Source: an uncultured Oscillospiraceae bacterium (GTDB lineage Bacteria; Bacillota; Clostridia; Oscillospirales; Oscillospiraceae). From it: a DNA stretch of 64,000 bases. The position numbers were made by a program, and so were the translations under genes. The notes under the pieces are model-generated. The model was given only the letters and a program-made list of their open reading frames with translations, did not search any database and was not told the origin of the DNA. Shown here in pieces: positions 48,770 to 57,491 of this stretch; position 1 is the first letter of the stretch, and every line of letters begins with the position of its first letter. The stretch lies in assembly GCA_900768135.1 (NCBI GenBank), contig CAAGBT010000088.1:1-64000 (forward strand). The letters are read 5' to 3'.

Positions 48770-50800
48770 TCACACCTCCTGCGCGCCGCCGCCCTCCGGA
48801 ATGTAAAGCGCCATGCAGAGCGCATCGTCCATTCCGCCGCGCCGCTCCGCGCTGTCGGCCAGAATGGCGGAGGCAAGAAGCTGCGGATTCTCTCCCTCCC
48901 AGCCTGCCAGCAGATTTTGCAGCCATTCGTCGTCCGTACTGTCCGCCACGCCGTCGGTCAGCATCACAAGAAAGCAGCCGGGCGAAAGGCGGATATGCGT
49001 CGCCTCCGGCGGCGGCGCGCCCTCCTGCAGGCCCGCCGGCAGGCACGAGCAGGTCACGCGGCGCACCGTGCCGCCGCGCTTGAGATAGCTCGGCGCAGCG
49101 CCGTATTTGTAAAGCTCGCCCTCCAGCGTCCGCAGCGAGAGCCGCAGAAGATCCACGGTGGTAAAGCTGTCGGTCTCTTCGGCGCGCAGCGCAAAGGCGC
49201 TGTTCAGCGTTTTCAGTGCCGGCGGCGCATCGATCCCCGCGCGCAGGAAGCGTTCCAGCAGCCGCACCGCCATGCCGGACTCGCGCTGCGCCGCCTCGCC
49301 GCAGCCCATGCCGTCTGACAGCAGAAGGCAGAGCGCGCCGCCGGCTTCAAAATGGCTGGCACTGTCGCCGCTCAGGCGTTCGCCGCGCTTGGGATGCATC
49401 GCCAGCCCGATCTGGTAAGGATGCGGCACGCCGGCGGCGGCGGGCGCGGCGCTCGCTCCATCCGCCGCGCTTTGCAGCAGCTCGGAAAGCTGCGCATACT
49501 GCGACGCCGCGCGCTCATGATCCTCCGCCAGCCGCTGGCGGTACTGCCGCCGCAGCAGATAGGCGCGCAGCTCCTCGTTCACGGCGGAAAGAAAGCTGGG
49601 GAAACGAATGCAGCGGTCGGCAAAGTAGGAGGGAAAGTCTTCGCCGCGCCCCTGCCCGCGCTGCAGCAGCGCGGCGGTCGCATCGTTGAGCGCGGTATAG
49701 GTGCGGTTGTATTCCTTTTCCCAGCAGAAGTCGCACAGCGAACAGCTGCGGCAGGTGCGCTCGGCCGCGCGATCGAAGATCGCAGCGGGATTTTCCTCCG
49801 CGCGCTTCGGCGCGCGTTTCACGCTGTCGTACAGCTCGCGCAGCGCCAGCGCAGATTCCGAAACTGCGGTGCGCAGCGCGGCAGACTCCTCCGCCTCGGC
49901 GCCGGCCTCCATCGTAAGCCGCTTGCCGCGAAAAAAGCGCGAGGGGATCAGCAGGAACAGAAGCGTTGCCGCCAGCCCCTCATACAGCAGCATCAGCCCG
50001 GCCGCCGCGTCCATCGGCAGCGCGAAGCACAGCACGCAGAACGCGAACCAGAGCGCAGAAAGCACGCGGTTGCCGCGCCGCGTCAGGTTCACTACCGCTG
50101 CGGCAAAGGCATAGCTTGCCGCGTGGACAAAGCTTCCGCCGCCCGCCGTCAGATCCATGGCAAGGCCCACGGCCAGCGCCGCCGGGACCGCGCTCACGCC
50201 GCTGCGCTCAAAGCCCGACAGCAGCACCGCCAGCATCGCCGCGATGCGGCCGGGCGCAAAGCCGTTCGCCGTTTCAAAGGAGGCAAAGGCCATCAGCACG
50301 CCCAGCAGCAGGAAAAGCGCGGCAAAGGGGTGCTCCCGCTTTTCCTCCGGCGCAAGCAGCGCCCGCCCGCTCATTGCGCTCAGCGCCGCCATCAGCAGGC
50401 TCACAAGGCAGTTCGCCGCCTCGCCCGCGCCATCGCGCAGCAGATAAACGAATTCCACCGAGAACATCATCGCCGCCGCCAGCAGCGGCGCGAACGCGCG
50501 CCTGCGGTAGATCTTCAGGTCAAAGAAGGCGTTGTTCGCCGTAAAGATCAGCACCGCTGCGGCAAAGGTGCGCAGCGCATGGGAAAAATTGAGAAACACA
50601 AGCGCGCCCGCCGCCGCGCCGAGCATCGCGCTCACGCCGCGCGCACCGGGACCCGCCGCCGCGACCAGGCCGAGCGCAAGCGGCGCATAGCCGCCGAACA
50701 CCTGCGCGCCGGAAAGCACGCCCGCAAGCGCAAACCGCAGCGCGCAGTCCACCGCCTTTCCCGACCATTCTCTGCCGCGCAGTTCTCCGATTATCTTCAC
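48770..50800 (-). CDS. spoIIE: stage II sporulation protein E (PP2C-type phosphatase)
   Basis: SpoIIE dephosphorylates the anti-anti-sigma factor SpoIIAA, freeing sigma-F in the forespore. The 676-residue protein has about ten N-terminal membrane helices (residues about 15-290), a central cytoplasmic region with a CRSCSLCDFCW cysteine cluster, and a C-terminal PP2C domain (about 460-676, LLLSDGMGCGEAAQRES and VMLTDGVADS, with metal-binding aspartates). The start is taken as GTG 50800, nine bases after GAGGAGG; the upstream ATGs of the frame have no such site. It is slightly shorter than the Bacillus protein (827). Confidence 0.93.
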   Translation of the reverse strand: MKIIGELRGREWSGKAVDCALRFALAGVLSGAQVFGGYAPLALGLVAAAGPGARGVSAMLGAAAGALVFLNFSHALRTFAAAVLIFTANNAFFDLKIYRRRAFAPLLAAAMMFSVEFVYLLRDGAGEAANCLVSLLMAALSAMSGRALLAPEEKREHPFAALFLLLGVLMAFASFETANGFAPGRIAAMLAVLLSGFERSGVSAVPAALAVGLAMDLTAGGGSFVHAASYAFAAAVVNLTRRGNRVLSALWFAFCVLCFALPMDAAAGLMLLYEGLAATLLFLLIPSRFFRGKRLTMEAGAEAEESAALRTAVSESALALRELYDSVKRAPKRAEENPAAIFDRAAERTCRSCSLCDFCWEKEYNRTYTALNDATAALLQRGQGRGEDFPSYFADRCIRFPSFLSAVNEELRAYLLRRQYRQRLAEDHERAASQYAQLSELLQSAADGASAAPAAAGVPHPYQIGLAMHPKRGERLSGDSASHFEAGGALCLLLSDGMGCGEAAQRESGMAVRLLERFLRAGIDAPPALKTLNSAFALRAEETDSFTTVDLLRLSLRTLEGELYKYGAAPSYLKRGGTVRRVTCSCLPAGLQEGAPPPEATHIRLSPGCFLVMLTDGVADSTDDEWLQNLLAGWEGENPQLLASAILADSAERRGGMDDALCMALYIPEGGGAQEV

Positions 50801-50876
50801 TGCCTGTCTCCTCCTCGTGCGTTGTGCCATTATTGTAAACACACCGGCGGCAAAAAAGCGTCGGAAACGCGGGGCG

Positions 50877-50914
50877 GGAAAAAAAGAGAGGCGGATCCTT
50901 GCGATCCGCCCCTC
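50877..50914 (-). terminator. terminator after ribF
   Basis: GAGGCGGATC / GATCCGCC-CTC form a stem with one bulge and a five-base loop, followed by CTTTTTTT on the minus strand. It ends the long rimP-to-ribF gene series. Confidence 0.9.
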
Positions 50915-50925
50915 CGGCGATAGAT

Positions 50926-51816
50926 TTATGCAAAATAGGCGCGCGCCTCGTCCGCATTGCGCGCGATCATGTCGTGCAGCTCACGCGTGGAGGCAAAGCG
51001 CCGCTCCGGGCGCAGAAAGCGGTGGAATTCCACGCGCAGGGTCTGCCCGTATAGGTCGCCGGAAAAGTCCAGCAGGAACGTTTCCACCGTCACGCCCTCG
51101 CCGCCGACCGTGGGCCGCACGCCGACGTTCGTTACGCCGGTCAGCGCGCCGCCGTCCGGCAGCAGCACGCGCGTGGCGTACACGCCGAAGCGCGGCACGA
51201 GCTTACCCTCCTGCGGCAGCAGGTTCACTGTAGGAAACAGCTGCGTTTTTCCAATGCCGCGCCCGTGGCGCACCGTTCCCTCCATCGCATAGGGATGACC
51301 CAGAAACGCGCAGGCGCGCTCCGCATCGCCCTCCTCCAGCAGCGTGCGGATATAGGTGGAGGAGACCGTCACGCCGTCCCTTTCCACGCGCGGGATCACA
51401 TCGCAGCCAAGGCCGTGCGCGGCGCAGCAGGCCCGCAGCTTTTCCACATCGCCCTCGTTCCGGTGTCCGAAGCGGAAGTCGTGTCCTGCCACAAGATGAA
51501 CCGCACGGTACTTTTTCATGAGCAGCCCGGTAATGAACTCCTCCCACGGCATCGTCATCATCGCCGCGTCGAACGGCTCGACAAAGACCTCGTCCACGCC
51601 GTACTGCCCGCAGATGATCTCCGCCCGCTCCTCCGGCGTGGTGAGCAGCGGCACCGCTTTCCCGGTGACGAATTCGCGCGGCGAACGGTCGAACGTAAAG
51701 GCCGCCGAACGGCAGTCCTTCTCCGCCGCGCGGCGCACCGCCGTTTTCAGCAGCTCTCCGTGTCCGATATGCACCCCGTCGAAAAAGCCGAGGGCAATGA
51801 CAGTTGCTTTCTCCAT
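50926..51816 (-). CDS. ribF: bifunctional riboflavin kinase/FAD synthetase
   Basis: RibF makes FMN and FAD. The 296-residue protein has the adenylyltransferase N-terminal domain (VIALGFFDGVHIGHGELL, residues about 6-23; SSTYIRTLLEEGD) and the riboflavin kinase domain (VRHGRGIGKTQLFPTVNL, then GVYATRV and NVGVRPTV). ATG 51816 has AAGGAAG eight bases upstream; the annotated-looking upstream extension overlaps truB and is spurious. Gene order truB-ribF is standard in Firmicutes. Confidence 0.96.
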   Translation of the reverse strand: MEKATVIALGFFDGVHIGHGELLKTAVRRAAEKDCRSAAFTFDRSPREFVTGKAVPLLTTPEERAEIICGQYGVDEVFVEPFDAAMMTMPWEEFITGLLMKKYRAVHLVAGHDFRFGHRNEGDVEKLRACCAAHGLGCDVIPRVERDGVTVSSTYIRTLLEEGDAERACAFLGHPYAMEGTVRHGRGIGKTQLFPTVNLLPQEGKLVPRFGVYATRVLLPDGGALTGVTNVGVRPTVGGEGVTVETFLLDFSGDLYGQTLRVEFHRFLRPERRFASTRELHDMIARNADEARAYFA

Positions 51817-51842
51817 AGTAAAGCTTCCTTCTCGATCCAGCG

Positions 51843-52706
51843 TCACACGCTGAAGAAATTGCGCAGCGAGGTGAGCGTTCCGTCCTTCGCCTCTGAAAGG
51901 GCGAGGAACGTCCCGTCCTGCGCATATACGCGGTAAAGCCCGTCCGGGAGATCGGCGCGCAGCGGGTTGCCGCACAGGCACCTGCGTTCCTGCTCATTCG
52001 TTGGAATGGTGAAGGCCGGGTGCGCGCGGAACAGGCTGTCTGTTGGACGCAGCAGCGCTTCGCCCGCGCGCTGCACCTCCTCCAGCGTTACGGCCTCCTC
52101 CAGCGTGAAGCCGGCAGCCGCCGTCCGCCGCAGCGCCGCCATGCAGCCGCCGCAGCCGAGCGCCTCGCCCAGATCGTGGCAGAGCGTGCGGATATAAGTT
52201 CCCTTCGAGCATACCGCGCGCAGCGCATAGCGCCCGCCGCCAAGCTCCTGCGTGACTGAAAGCGCATGGATGGTGACCGTGCGCGGCCTGCGCGCGACCT
52301 CTTTGCCCCTGCGGGCAAGGTCGCAGAGCTTCTGTCCGTTGATCTTGATCGCCGAATACATCGGCGGGATCTGCTCGATCCGGCCGGTAAAGCGCGGCAG
52401 CACCGCGCGCACATCGTCCGCCGTAACGGTCACGGCGCGCTTTTCAAGGATCGTTCCGGTCGTGTCCTGCGTGTCGGTCACGATCCCCAGCTGCAATATG
52501 GCCTCGTATTCCTTTGTGCCGCCCTCGGCAAAGGGGACCGCCTTGGTCGCCTGCCCGATAAACACGGGCAGCACGCCCGTTGCCATAGGGTCGAGCGTGC
52601 CGGCGTGGCCCACGCGCTTTTCATGCAGAATGCCGCGCAGCCGGGCGCACACGTCCATGCTCGTCCAGTCTGCGGGTTTATCGATGATCACAATGCCGCT
52701 CGGCAT
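51843..52706 (-). CDS. truB: tRNA pseudouridine-55 synthase
   Basis: TruB forms pseudouridine in the T loop of tRNAs. The 287-residue protein starts with GIVIIDKPADWTSMDV, has the KRVGHAGTLDPMATGVL motif with the catalytic aspartate (about residue 39), and the typical RFTGRIEQIPPMYSAIKING segment. A C-terminal PUA-like region follows. It sits between nrnA and ribF in the conserved translation cluster. Confidence 0.97.
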   Translation of the reverse strand: MPSGIVIIDKPADWTSMDVCARLRGILHEKRVGHAGTLDPMATGVLPVFIGQATKAVPFAEGGTKEYEAILQLGIVTDTQDTTGTILEKRAVTVTADDVRAVLPRFTGRIEQIPPMYSAIKINGQKLCDLARRGKEVARRPRTVTIHALSVTQELGGGRYALRAVCSKGTYIRTLCHDLGEALGCGGCMAALRRTAAAGFTLEEAVTLEEVQRAGEALLRPTDSLFRAHPAFTIPTNEQERRCLCGNPLRADLPDGLYRVYAQDGTFLALSEAKDGTLTSLRNFFSV

Positions 52707-52727
52707 AGGTCCCTCCTTCAGGCGCGC

Positions 52728-53690
52728 TTACGCTTTTTCCTGTTCTTTGGCAGCGGCCTCCGCAATGGCGTTGAGGATCATCGCGCGCGCCGCTTCGTAG
52801 CTTTCGTGTTCGATCAGGCAGCCGGAGGCCGCGCGGTGTCCGCCGCCGCCGAGCTTGGAGCAGGCGAGCGTTGCGTTCACGCGCGCGCCCGTGCGCAGGC
52901 TGACCTTCCACGCGCCGTCCTTCGTCTCCTTCATCGTCACGGCGCAGTCCGTTCCCTCGACCAGTCCGCCGAGGGACGCAAGGTCCTCCATGTCCGCCTC
53001 GGACAGCTCCATCCGCTGCTGGAGCGACTGCGGCACGGCGACGATGACGATGCGGTCCTCATCGTAGAACTCCATCGTGCGCAGCAGCTCGCCCTCGAGC
53101 GCGAGGCGCTTTTTGCTCTTTGTGCGGAAATGCAGCTTGTTGGCGGCGCGGTAGTCGATGCCGGTATCCATCAGCGCTGCGGCCACGCGGTGCGTATCCG
53201 CCGTGACGTTGGAGTAGACGAAGCAGCCCGTATCGGTCGATACGGCGACATAGAGCGGCAGCGCGACCTTGGGCGTGAGCTGGCCCAGCTCCTGCGCAAG
53301 CTCGCATAGAATTTCGCCGCAGGCGGCGCACTCGGGCTTCACGCAGCTCTGCGCGGCAAAGCCCTCGTAGCTCGGGTGATGGTCGATGGCGAGATCCACG
53401 CGCGCTTTGAACAGCTCGGCATTGTCGGGAAACAGGCTCAGCGCGGCGAGGTCAACGGAGACGACCGTCTCATAGTCGAAATCGTCCGCGACCCAGTATT
53501 TCTCGACGTATTGCTCAAAATGCTCCGTCGTTTCGCGGTTATAGAGGACGCCTGCGCTTTTGCCCATCCGGCGCAGCATGGCGCACAGCGCCGCCGCGCA
53601 GCCGATGGTATCGCCGTCCGGCCGGCGGTGGGTGAGGATGAGATACTTGTCGTGCGCGCGGAGGTATGCTGCGGCTTCGGAAACGGTCAT
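52728..53690 (-). CDS. nrnA: DHH-family oligoribonuclease/pAp phosphatase NrnA
   Basis: NrnA degrades nano-RNAs and dephosphorylates 3'-phosphoadenosine 5'-phosphate. The 320-residue protein has HRRPDGDTIG (first metal motif, residues 21-30), a middle aspartate in VSVDLAAL, the DHH motif in AIDHHPSY, and the DHHA1 domain ending with GGGGHRAASGC. The length is typical. Its start overlaps the end of rbfA by four bases. Confidence 0.95.
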   Translation of the reverse strand: MTVSEAAAYLRAHDKYLILTHRRPDGDTIGCAAALCAMLRRMGKSAGVLYNRETTEHFEQYVEKYWVADDFDYETVVSVDLAALSLFPDNAELFKARVDLAIDHHPSYEGFAAQSCVKPECAACGEILCELAQELGQLTPKVALPLYVAVSTDTGCFVYSNVTADTHRVAAALMDTGIDYRAANKLHFRTKSKKRLALEGELLRTMEFYDEDRIVIVAVPQSLQQRMELSEADMEDLASLGGLVEGTDCAVTMKETKDGAWKVSLRTGARVNATLACSKLGGGGHRAASGCLIEHESYEAARAMILNAIAEAAAKEQEKA

Positions 53691-54085
53691 TTCTCTTCCT
53701 CCGTCCCCAGATGCTCGTTGGCGGGGTTGGCGGGCTTGACCACGTTCGGGTCGCGCAGCATCTCGAGAATGTGCGCGCCGTATTCGATGGAATCGTCCGC
53801 GATGAACTGCAGCTCCGGCGTATAGCGCAGCGACATACGCGCGCCCAGCTCGCGGCGAAGATACCCCGCCGCGCTCTTAAGGCCGCGCAGCGCGTCCTTT
53901 TCCTGCGCTTTGTCGAGCGCGCTGACGAAAATGCGCGAATAGCGCAGGTCGCTCGTGGTGTCCACATGGGTAATGGTCATCATCGCGCCGCTCACGCGCG
54001 GATCCTTGAGCGTGCGCAGCAGCGCGCTCAGCTCGCGCTGGATCTCTTCGTTGATGCGTCCGATACGATTGCTTGCCATTTTCAA
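53687..54085 (-). CDS. rbfA: 30S ribosome-binding factor A
   Basis: RbfA assists maturation of the 30S subunit, binding near helix 1 of 16S rRNA. The 132-residue KH-fold protein has NRIGRINEEIQRELSALL at the start and ARMSLRYTPELQFIADDSIEYG in the conserved C-terminal strand-helix. It follows infB after a hairpin (54096-54129), so its expression may be partly decoupled from infB. Confidence 0.96.
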   Translation of the reverse strand: MKMASNRIGRINEEIQRELSALLRTLKDPRVSGAMMTITHVDTTSDLRYSRIFVSALDKAQEKDALRGLKSAAGYLRRELGARMSLRYTPELQFIADDSIEYGAHILEMLRDPNVVKPANPANEHLGTEEEK

Positions 54086-54095
54086 TCCTCCTTTG

Positions 54096-54129
54096 GAAAA
54101 AGCAGGAGCGGGCGAACGCCCGCCCCTGC
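54096..54129 (-). terminator. hairpin with T-run between infB and rbfA
   Basis: GCAGGGGCGGGCG and CGCCCGCTCCTGC pair around TT, followed by TTTTT on the minus strand. It looks like a true intrinsic terminator inside an otherwise conserved operon, probably giving partial attenuation. Confidence 0.75.
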
Positions 54130-54148
54130 CGAAAGGCTCATTTTTGAA

Positions 54149-56533
54149 TTACTGCTCGATCTGCTCCATGACATACGCTTCCACGATGTCGCCGACCTTG
54201 ATATCGTTGTACTTTTCAAAGCTCAGGCCGCACTCGTAGCCCTGCGCGACCTCCTTGACGGAATCCTTGAAGCGCTGGAGCGAGGCGAGGTGACCCTCGT
54301 GGACGACGATACCGTCGCGCACGATGCGCACATCGCATGCGCGCTGGATCTTGCCGTCCTGCACATAGCAGCCCGCGACGGTGCCGACGGACGAGACCTT
54401 GTAGGTCTGGCGGATCTCGGCGTGGCCGATGACAGCCTCGCGGAACTTCGGCGCGAGCATACCCTTCATGGCCGCCTCGATCTCGTCGATGGCGTCGTAA
54501 ATGACGCGGTACATCCGCATATCGACGTGGTTGCGCGCCGCGCTGTCGCGCGCCGCCGCGTCCGGGCGGACGTTGAAGCCGACGATGATGGCGTTCGAGG
54601 TGGCGGCGAGCATGACGTCGCTCTCGTTGATCGCGCCGACCGCGCCGTGGATGACGCGCACGCGGACCTCGTCGTTGGAGATCTTCTCAAGCGATGCCTT
54701 GACAGCTTCGACAGAACCCATCACGTCCGCCTTGACGATGATGTTGAGGTTCTTCATCTCGCCCGCCTGGATCTGGCTGAAGAGGTCTTCAAGCGAGACC
54801 TTGGTGATGGGCGCGTTGGCCTTGCGCTTTTCCTCTTCCTTGCGCTGCTCCACCAGCTCGCGGGCAAGGCGCTCGTCGGCCACGGCGTTGAAGTGTGCAC
54901 CGGCCTCCGGCACTTCGCCAAGGCCGGTGATCTCCACCGGCACGCTGGGTCCTGCGGTGGTGAGCTTCTGGCCCTTGTCGCTCATCATTGCGCGCACGCG
55001 GCCAACGGCCGTACCGGCGATGATGATATCGCCCTGATGGAGCGTGCCGTTCTGCACCAGCAGCGTGGCGATGGGGCCGCGGCCCTTGTCAAGCCGTGCC
55101 TCGACCACAGCGCCGGAGGCGGCGCGGTTGGGGTTCGCCTTCAGCTCGGCGACCTCGGCCGTCAGCGCGACCATCTCGAGCAGATTGTCGATGCCCATGC
55201 CGGTTTTGGCGGAGATGGGGCAGATGATCGTGTCGCCGCCCCAGTCCTCGGCCACAAGGCCGTACTCGGTGAGCTGCTGCTTGATGCGCTCGGGGTTGGC
55301 ATCGGGCTTATCCATCTTGTTGATGGCCACGATGATGGGGATCTCGGCGGCCTTGGCGTGGTTGATGGACTCAACGGTCTGCGGCTTGATGCCGTCCTCC
55401 GCCGCAACGACGAGGATGGCAATATCCGTGATCATCGCGCCGCGGGCGCGCATGGAGGTGAACGCCTCGTGGCCCGGCGTATCGAGGAAGGTGATGGGCT
55501 TGCCCTTGATCTGCACCTGATAGGCGCCGATGTGCTGCGTGATGCCGCCAGCCTCGCCGGAGGCAACGTGGGCGTTGCGGATATAGTCGAGCAGGCTCGT
55601 CTTGCCGTGGTCAACGTGACCCATAACGACGACGACCGGCGCGCGCGGCTGGAGTTCATCCTCGCTGTCCTTGTGGTCGTCGATGAGCTTCTCTTCGATC
55701 GTGACGACGACCTCCTTTTCCACCTTGCAGCCAAGCTCCTCGGCGACAAAGGACGCGGTGTCAAAGTCGATCATCTGGGACAGGGACGCCATCACGCCGT
55801 TTTTCATCAGGCACTTGACGACCTCTGCGCCGGTCTTCTTCATGCGGGAAGCCAGCTCGCCGACGGAGATCTCATCGGGGATCTTGACGGTCAGCGGCGT
55901 CTTCTTGGCGATCTCAAGCTGGAGGCGGCGCATCTTTTCGGCCTCCTCCTGGCGGCGCTTGCCGGAAAACGGCTGCTGGCGGCCGCCGCGGCCCTTGTTG
56001 TTGCGGAACTTTTCCTTGTTGCCGCATTCCATCTCGCGGCGGTCGCCGGAGCGCTCGGCCATGTCCTGCAATTTCTCGTCGTACTTGTCCAGGTTGACGT
56101 TCGTCACCTTGCGGGTATCGACGATCTTCTTCTCCGGCACGCGCGTGGTGGGCTGCTGCGTGGCCGTGGATTTATTCGGCTTTGCGGCTGCCGGCGCGTT
56201 CTGGCTCTGCGCAGAGGCGGCTTTGGGCTGGCTCTGCTGCGCCGCCTTCGGCTGTGCGGGGGCGGACGCCTTCTGCTGCTGCGCCGGGGCGGGCGCCGCC
56301 TTTGCCTCCGGCTTCTTCGCAGGCGCGGTCTCGGCAAAGATCGTTTCGATCTTCACCTGATGCTTCTGCGTCAGATGCTCAAAGATCAGGGAGACTTCCT
56401 GCTCCGTCAACACCTGCGAGGGCTTTTTGGGCGCGTCCGTGTAGGTATTCAGAACGGTCAGCAGATCCTTCGACGTCATGCCGAAGTCCTTTGCCATATC
56501 GGATACCTTGTTTTTGTTCATAGTAGTAGCCAA
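54149..56533 (-). CDS. infB: translation initiation factor IF-2
   Basis: The 794-residue protein has the IF2 N-terminal domain (VSDMAKDFGMTSKDLLTVLN), an Ala/Gln/Lys/Pro-rich linker (about residues 65-135), a basic GRGGRQQPF patch, and the GTPase domain from about 300 (VMGHVDHGKTSLLDYI, DTPGHEAF, NKMD) followed by the fMet-tRNA-binding C-terminal domains. Start is TTG 56533, seven bases after GGAGGTG; the ATG at 56521 is too far from that site. It overlaps no neighbour but begins one base after ylxQ's stop region. Confidence 0.97.
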   Translation of the reverse strand: MATTMNKNKVSDMAKDFGMTSKDLLTVLNTYTDAPKKPSQVLTEQEVSLIFEHLTQKHQVKIETIFAETAPAKKPEAKAAPAPAQQQKASAPAQPKAAQQSQPKAASAQSQNAPAAAKPNKSTATQQPTTRVPEKKIVDTRKVTNVNLDKYDEKLQDMAERSGDRREMECGNKEKFRNNKGRGGRQQPFSGKRRQEEAEKMRRLQLEIAKKTPLTVKIPDEISVGELASRMKKTGAEVVKCLMKNGVMASLSQMIDFDTASFVAEELGCKVEKEVVVTIEEKLIDDHKDSEDELQPRAPVVVVMGHVDHGKTSLLDYIRNAHVASGEAGGITQHIGAYQVQIKGKPITFLDTPGHEAFTSMRARGAMITDIAILVVAAEDGIKPQTVESINHAKAAEIPIIVAINKMDKPDANPERIKQQLTEYGLVAEDWGGDTIICPISAKTGMGIDNLLEMVALTAEVAELKANPNRAASGAVVEARLDKGRGPIATLLVQNGTLHQGDIIIAGTAVGRVRAMMSDKGQKLTTAGPSVPVEITGLGEVPEAGAHFNAVADERLARELVEQRKEEEKRKANAPITKVSLEDLFSQIQAGEMKNLNIIVKADVMGSVEAVKASLEKISNDEVRVRVIHGAVGAINESDVMLAATSNAIIVGFNVRPDAAARDSAARNHVDMRMYRVIYDAIDEIEAAMKGMLAPKFREAVIGHAEIRQTYKVSSVGTVAGCYVQDGKIQRACDVRIVRDGIVVHEGHLASLQRFKDSVKEVAQGYECGLSFEKYNDIKVGDIVEAYVMEQIEQ

Positions 56534-56534
56534 A

Positions 56535-57209
56535 TTACTGCACCTCCGTGTGTTGTACTGTCCGCCTGGTCTCTTTCTTTATGCTGCCCTTGCCCTTTTT
56601 CACGGGGCGGGAATGGGCAAAGCGCCTTGCGCTTTTTTCCTTTTCTGCGGCGCGGTGCGCCTTCTCGCGCTCGGCGCGCGTGCGCCCGTGCCTGACCGCG
56701 CGGCGCGGCGCGCTGCGGCCCGGCTCTGCGCCGCCGTCTGCTCGCTTTTCCGGCGCGGGGGAGGGAGGCTCCGCCTGCTGCCCGCGCGGCTTCTTTTTGC
56801 CCGCGCGCACGTTCTTTTCGTGCCGCTTCTGCTCCTGCTGGCGCTCCTGCGCGCGCTGCGCCTTGATCGCCAGCCGCCTTGCAGCCTCGCCGTAATGCGC
56901 CTCGTCCTCTTCGGCAAGCTTGCCGGCGATGGCGCAGGCAAGGCCGGTGTCCGTTACCGCCAGCACCGCGCAGGAGGTCCGCCCCAGCGCGCGGCCAAGC
57001 TCTGCCTTTGCCGCGGGGATCTCCAGGCAGATGCACTCGCCCGCCTCGCCGAAGTGGAGCGCCCGGCGGCGGGTATTGTCCGCCGCATCGCTCGCCAGCA
57101 GCAGCAGCCGCGCGTGCTTTGCGCGCGCTGCCGCGCCCGCCGGCTCCTCGCCAAGCTCCAGCTTTCCGGCTTTTTTGGCAAGGCCGATCAGGTTGAGCAG
57201 TTTATTCAC
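56535..57209 (-). CDS. L7Ae-family YlxQ protein with long basic C-terminal tail
   Basis: Residues 1-100 are an L7Ae/L30e-type RNA-binding domain (VNKLLNLIGLAKKAGKLELG, ARLLLLASDAADNT, GKLAEEDEAHY is the end region). YlxQ proteins usually end near residue 100, but here about 120 more residues follow, extremely rich in Arg, Lys, Glu, Ala and Pro and with no predicted fold. The start is GTG 57209, inside the stop region of rnpM (8-base overlap) with AAGGAG ten bases upstream; the longer frame is a shadow. It lies between rnpM and infB, as in most Firmicutes. The tail could bind RNA non-specifically. Confidence 0.88.
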   Translation of the reverse strand: MNKLLNLIGLAKKAGKLELGEEPAGAAARAKHARLLLLASDAADNTRRRALHFGEAGECICLEIPAAKAELGRALGRTSCAVLAVTDTGLACAIAGKLAEEDEAHYGEAARRLAIKAQRAQERQQEQKRHEKNVRAGKKKPRGQQAEPPSPAPEKRADGGAEPGRSAPRRAVRHGRTRAEREKAHRAAEKEKSARRFAHSRPVKKGKGSIKKETRRTVQHTEVQ

Positions 57210-57474
57210 CGTTTGCCATCTCCTTTTCCATTTCCTCGTATACGCTCTCGGGGATGGCGGTATCCAGCGCGCGCTCCAGCGCGCGGGATCTGCGCGCCCG
57301 CCTGAGGCATTCGGCGTTTGGGCAGACATATGCGCCGCGCCCCGGCTTTTTGCCCGTAAAATCGAGCGACACCGCGCCCTCCGGCGACCGGACGGCGCGA
57401 ATGAGCGCGCGTTTGTCTTTCATCTCGCGGCAGCCCACGCACTGACGCTGCGGGATCTTCTTCACTTTCTGCAT
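57202..57474 (-). CDS. rnpM: YlxR/RnpM RNA-binding protein
   Basis: The 90-residue protein has the YlxR fold motifs PQRQCVGCREMKDKRALIR and KKPGRGAYVCPNAECLRRA, with basic residues forming an RNA-binding face. YlxR has been described as an RNase P modulator (RnpM) in Bacillus. It follows nusA by 17 bases and overlaps ylxQ by eight bases. Confidence 0.93.
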   Translation of the reverse strand: MQKVKKIPQRQCVGCREMKDKRALIRAVRSPEGAVSLDFTGKKPGRGAYVCPNAECLRRARRSRALERALDTAIPESVYEEMEKEMANGE

Positions 57475-57491
57475 GAGCCGCCCTCCTTTGC

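Noticed and set aside
53666..56695. 1009-codon plus-strand open frame opposite infB and rbfA
   Set aside because: It is the antisense shadow of well-recognised genes in GC-rich DNA; it has repetitive Asp/Val/Leu/His composition, no ribosome-binding site and no recognisable domain.
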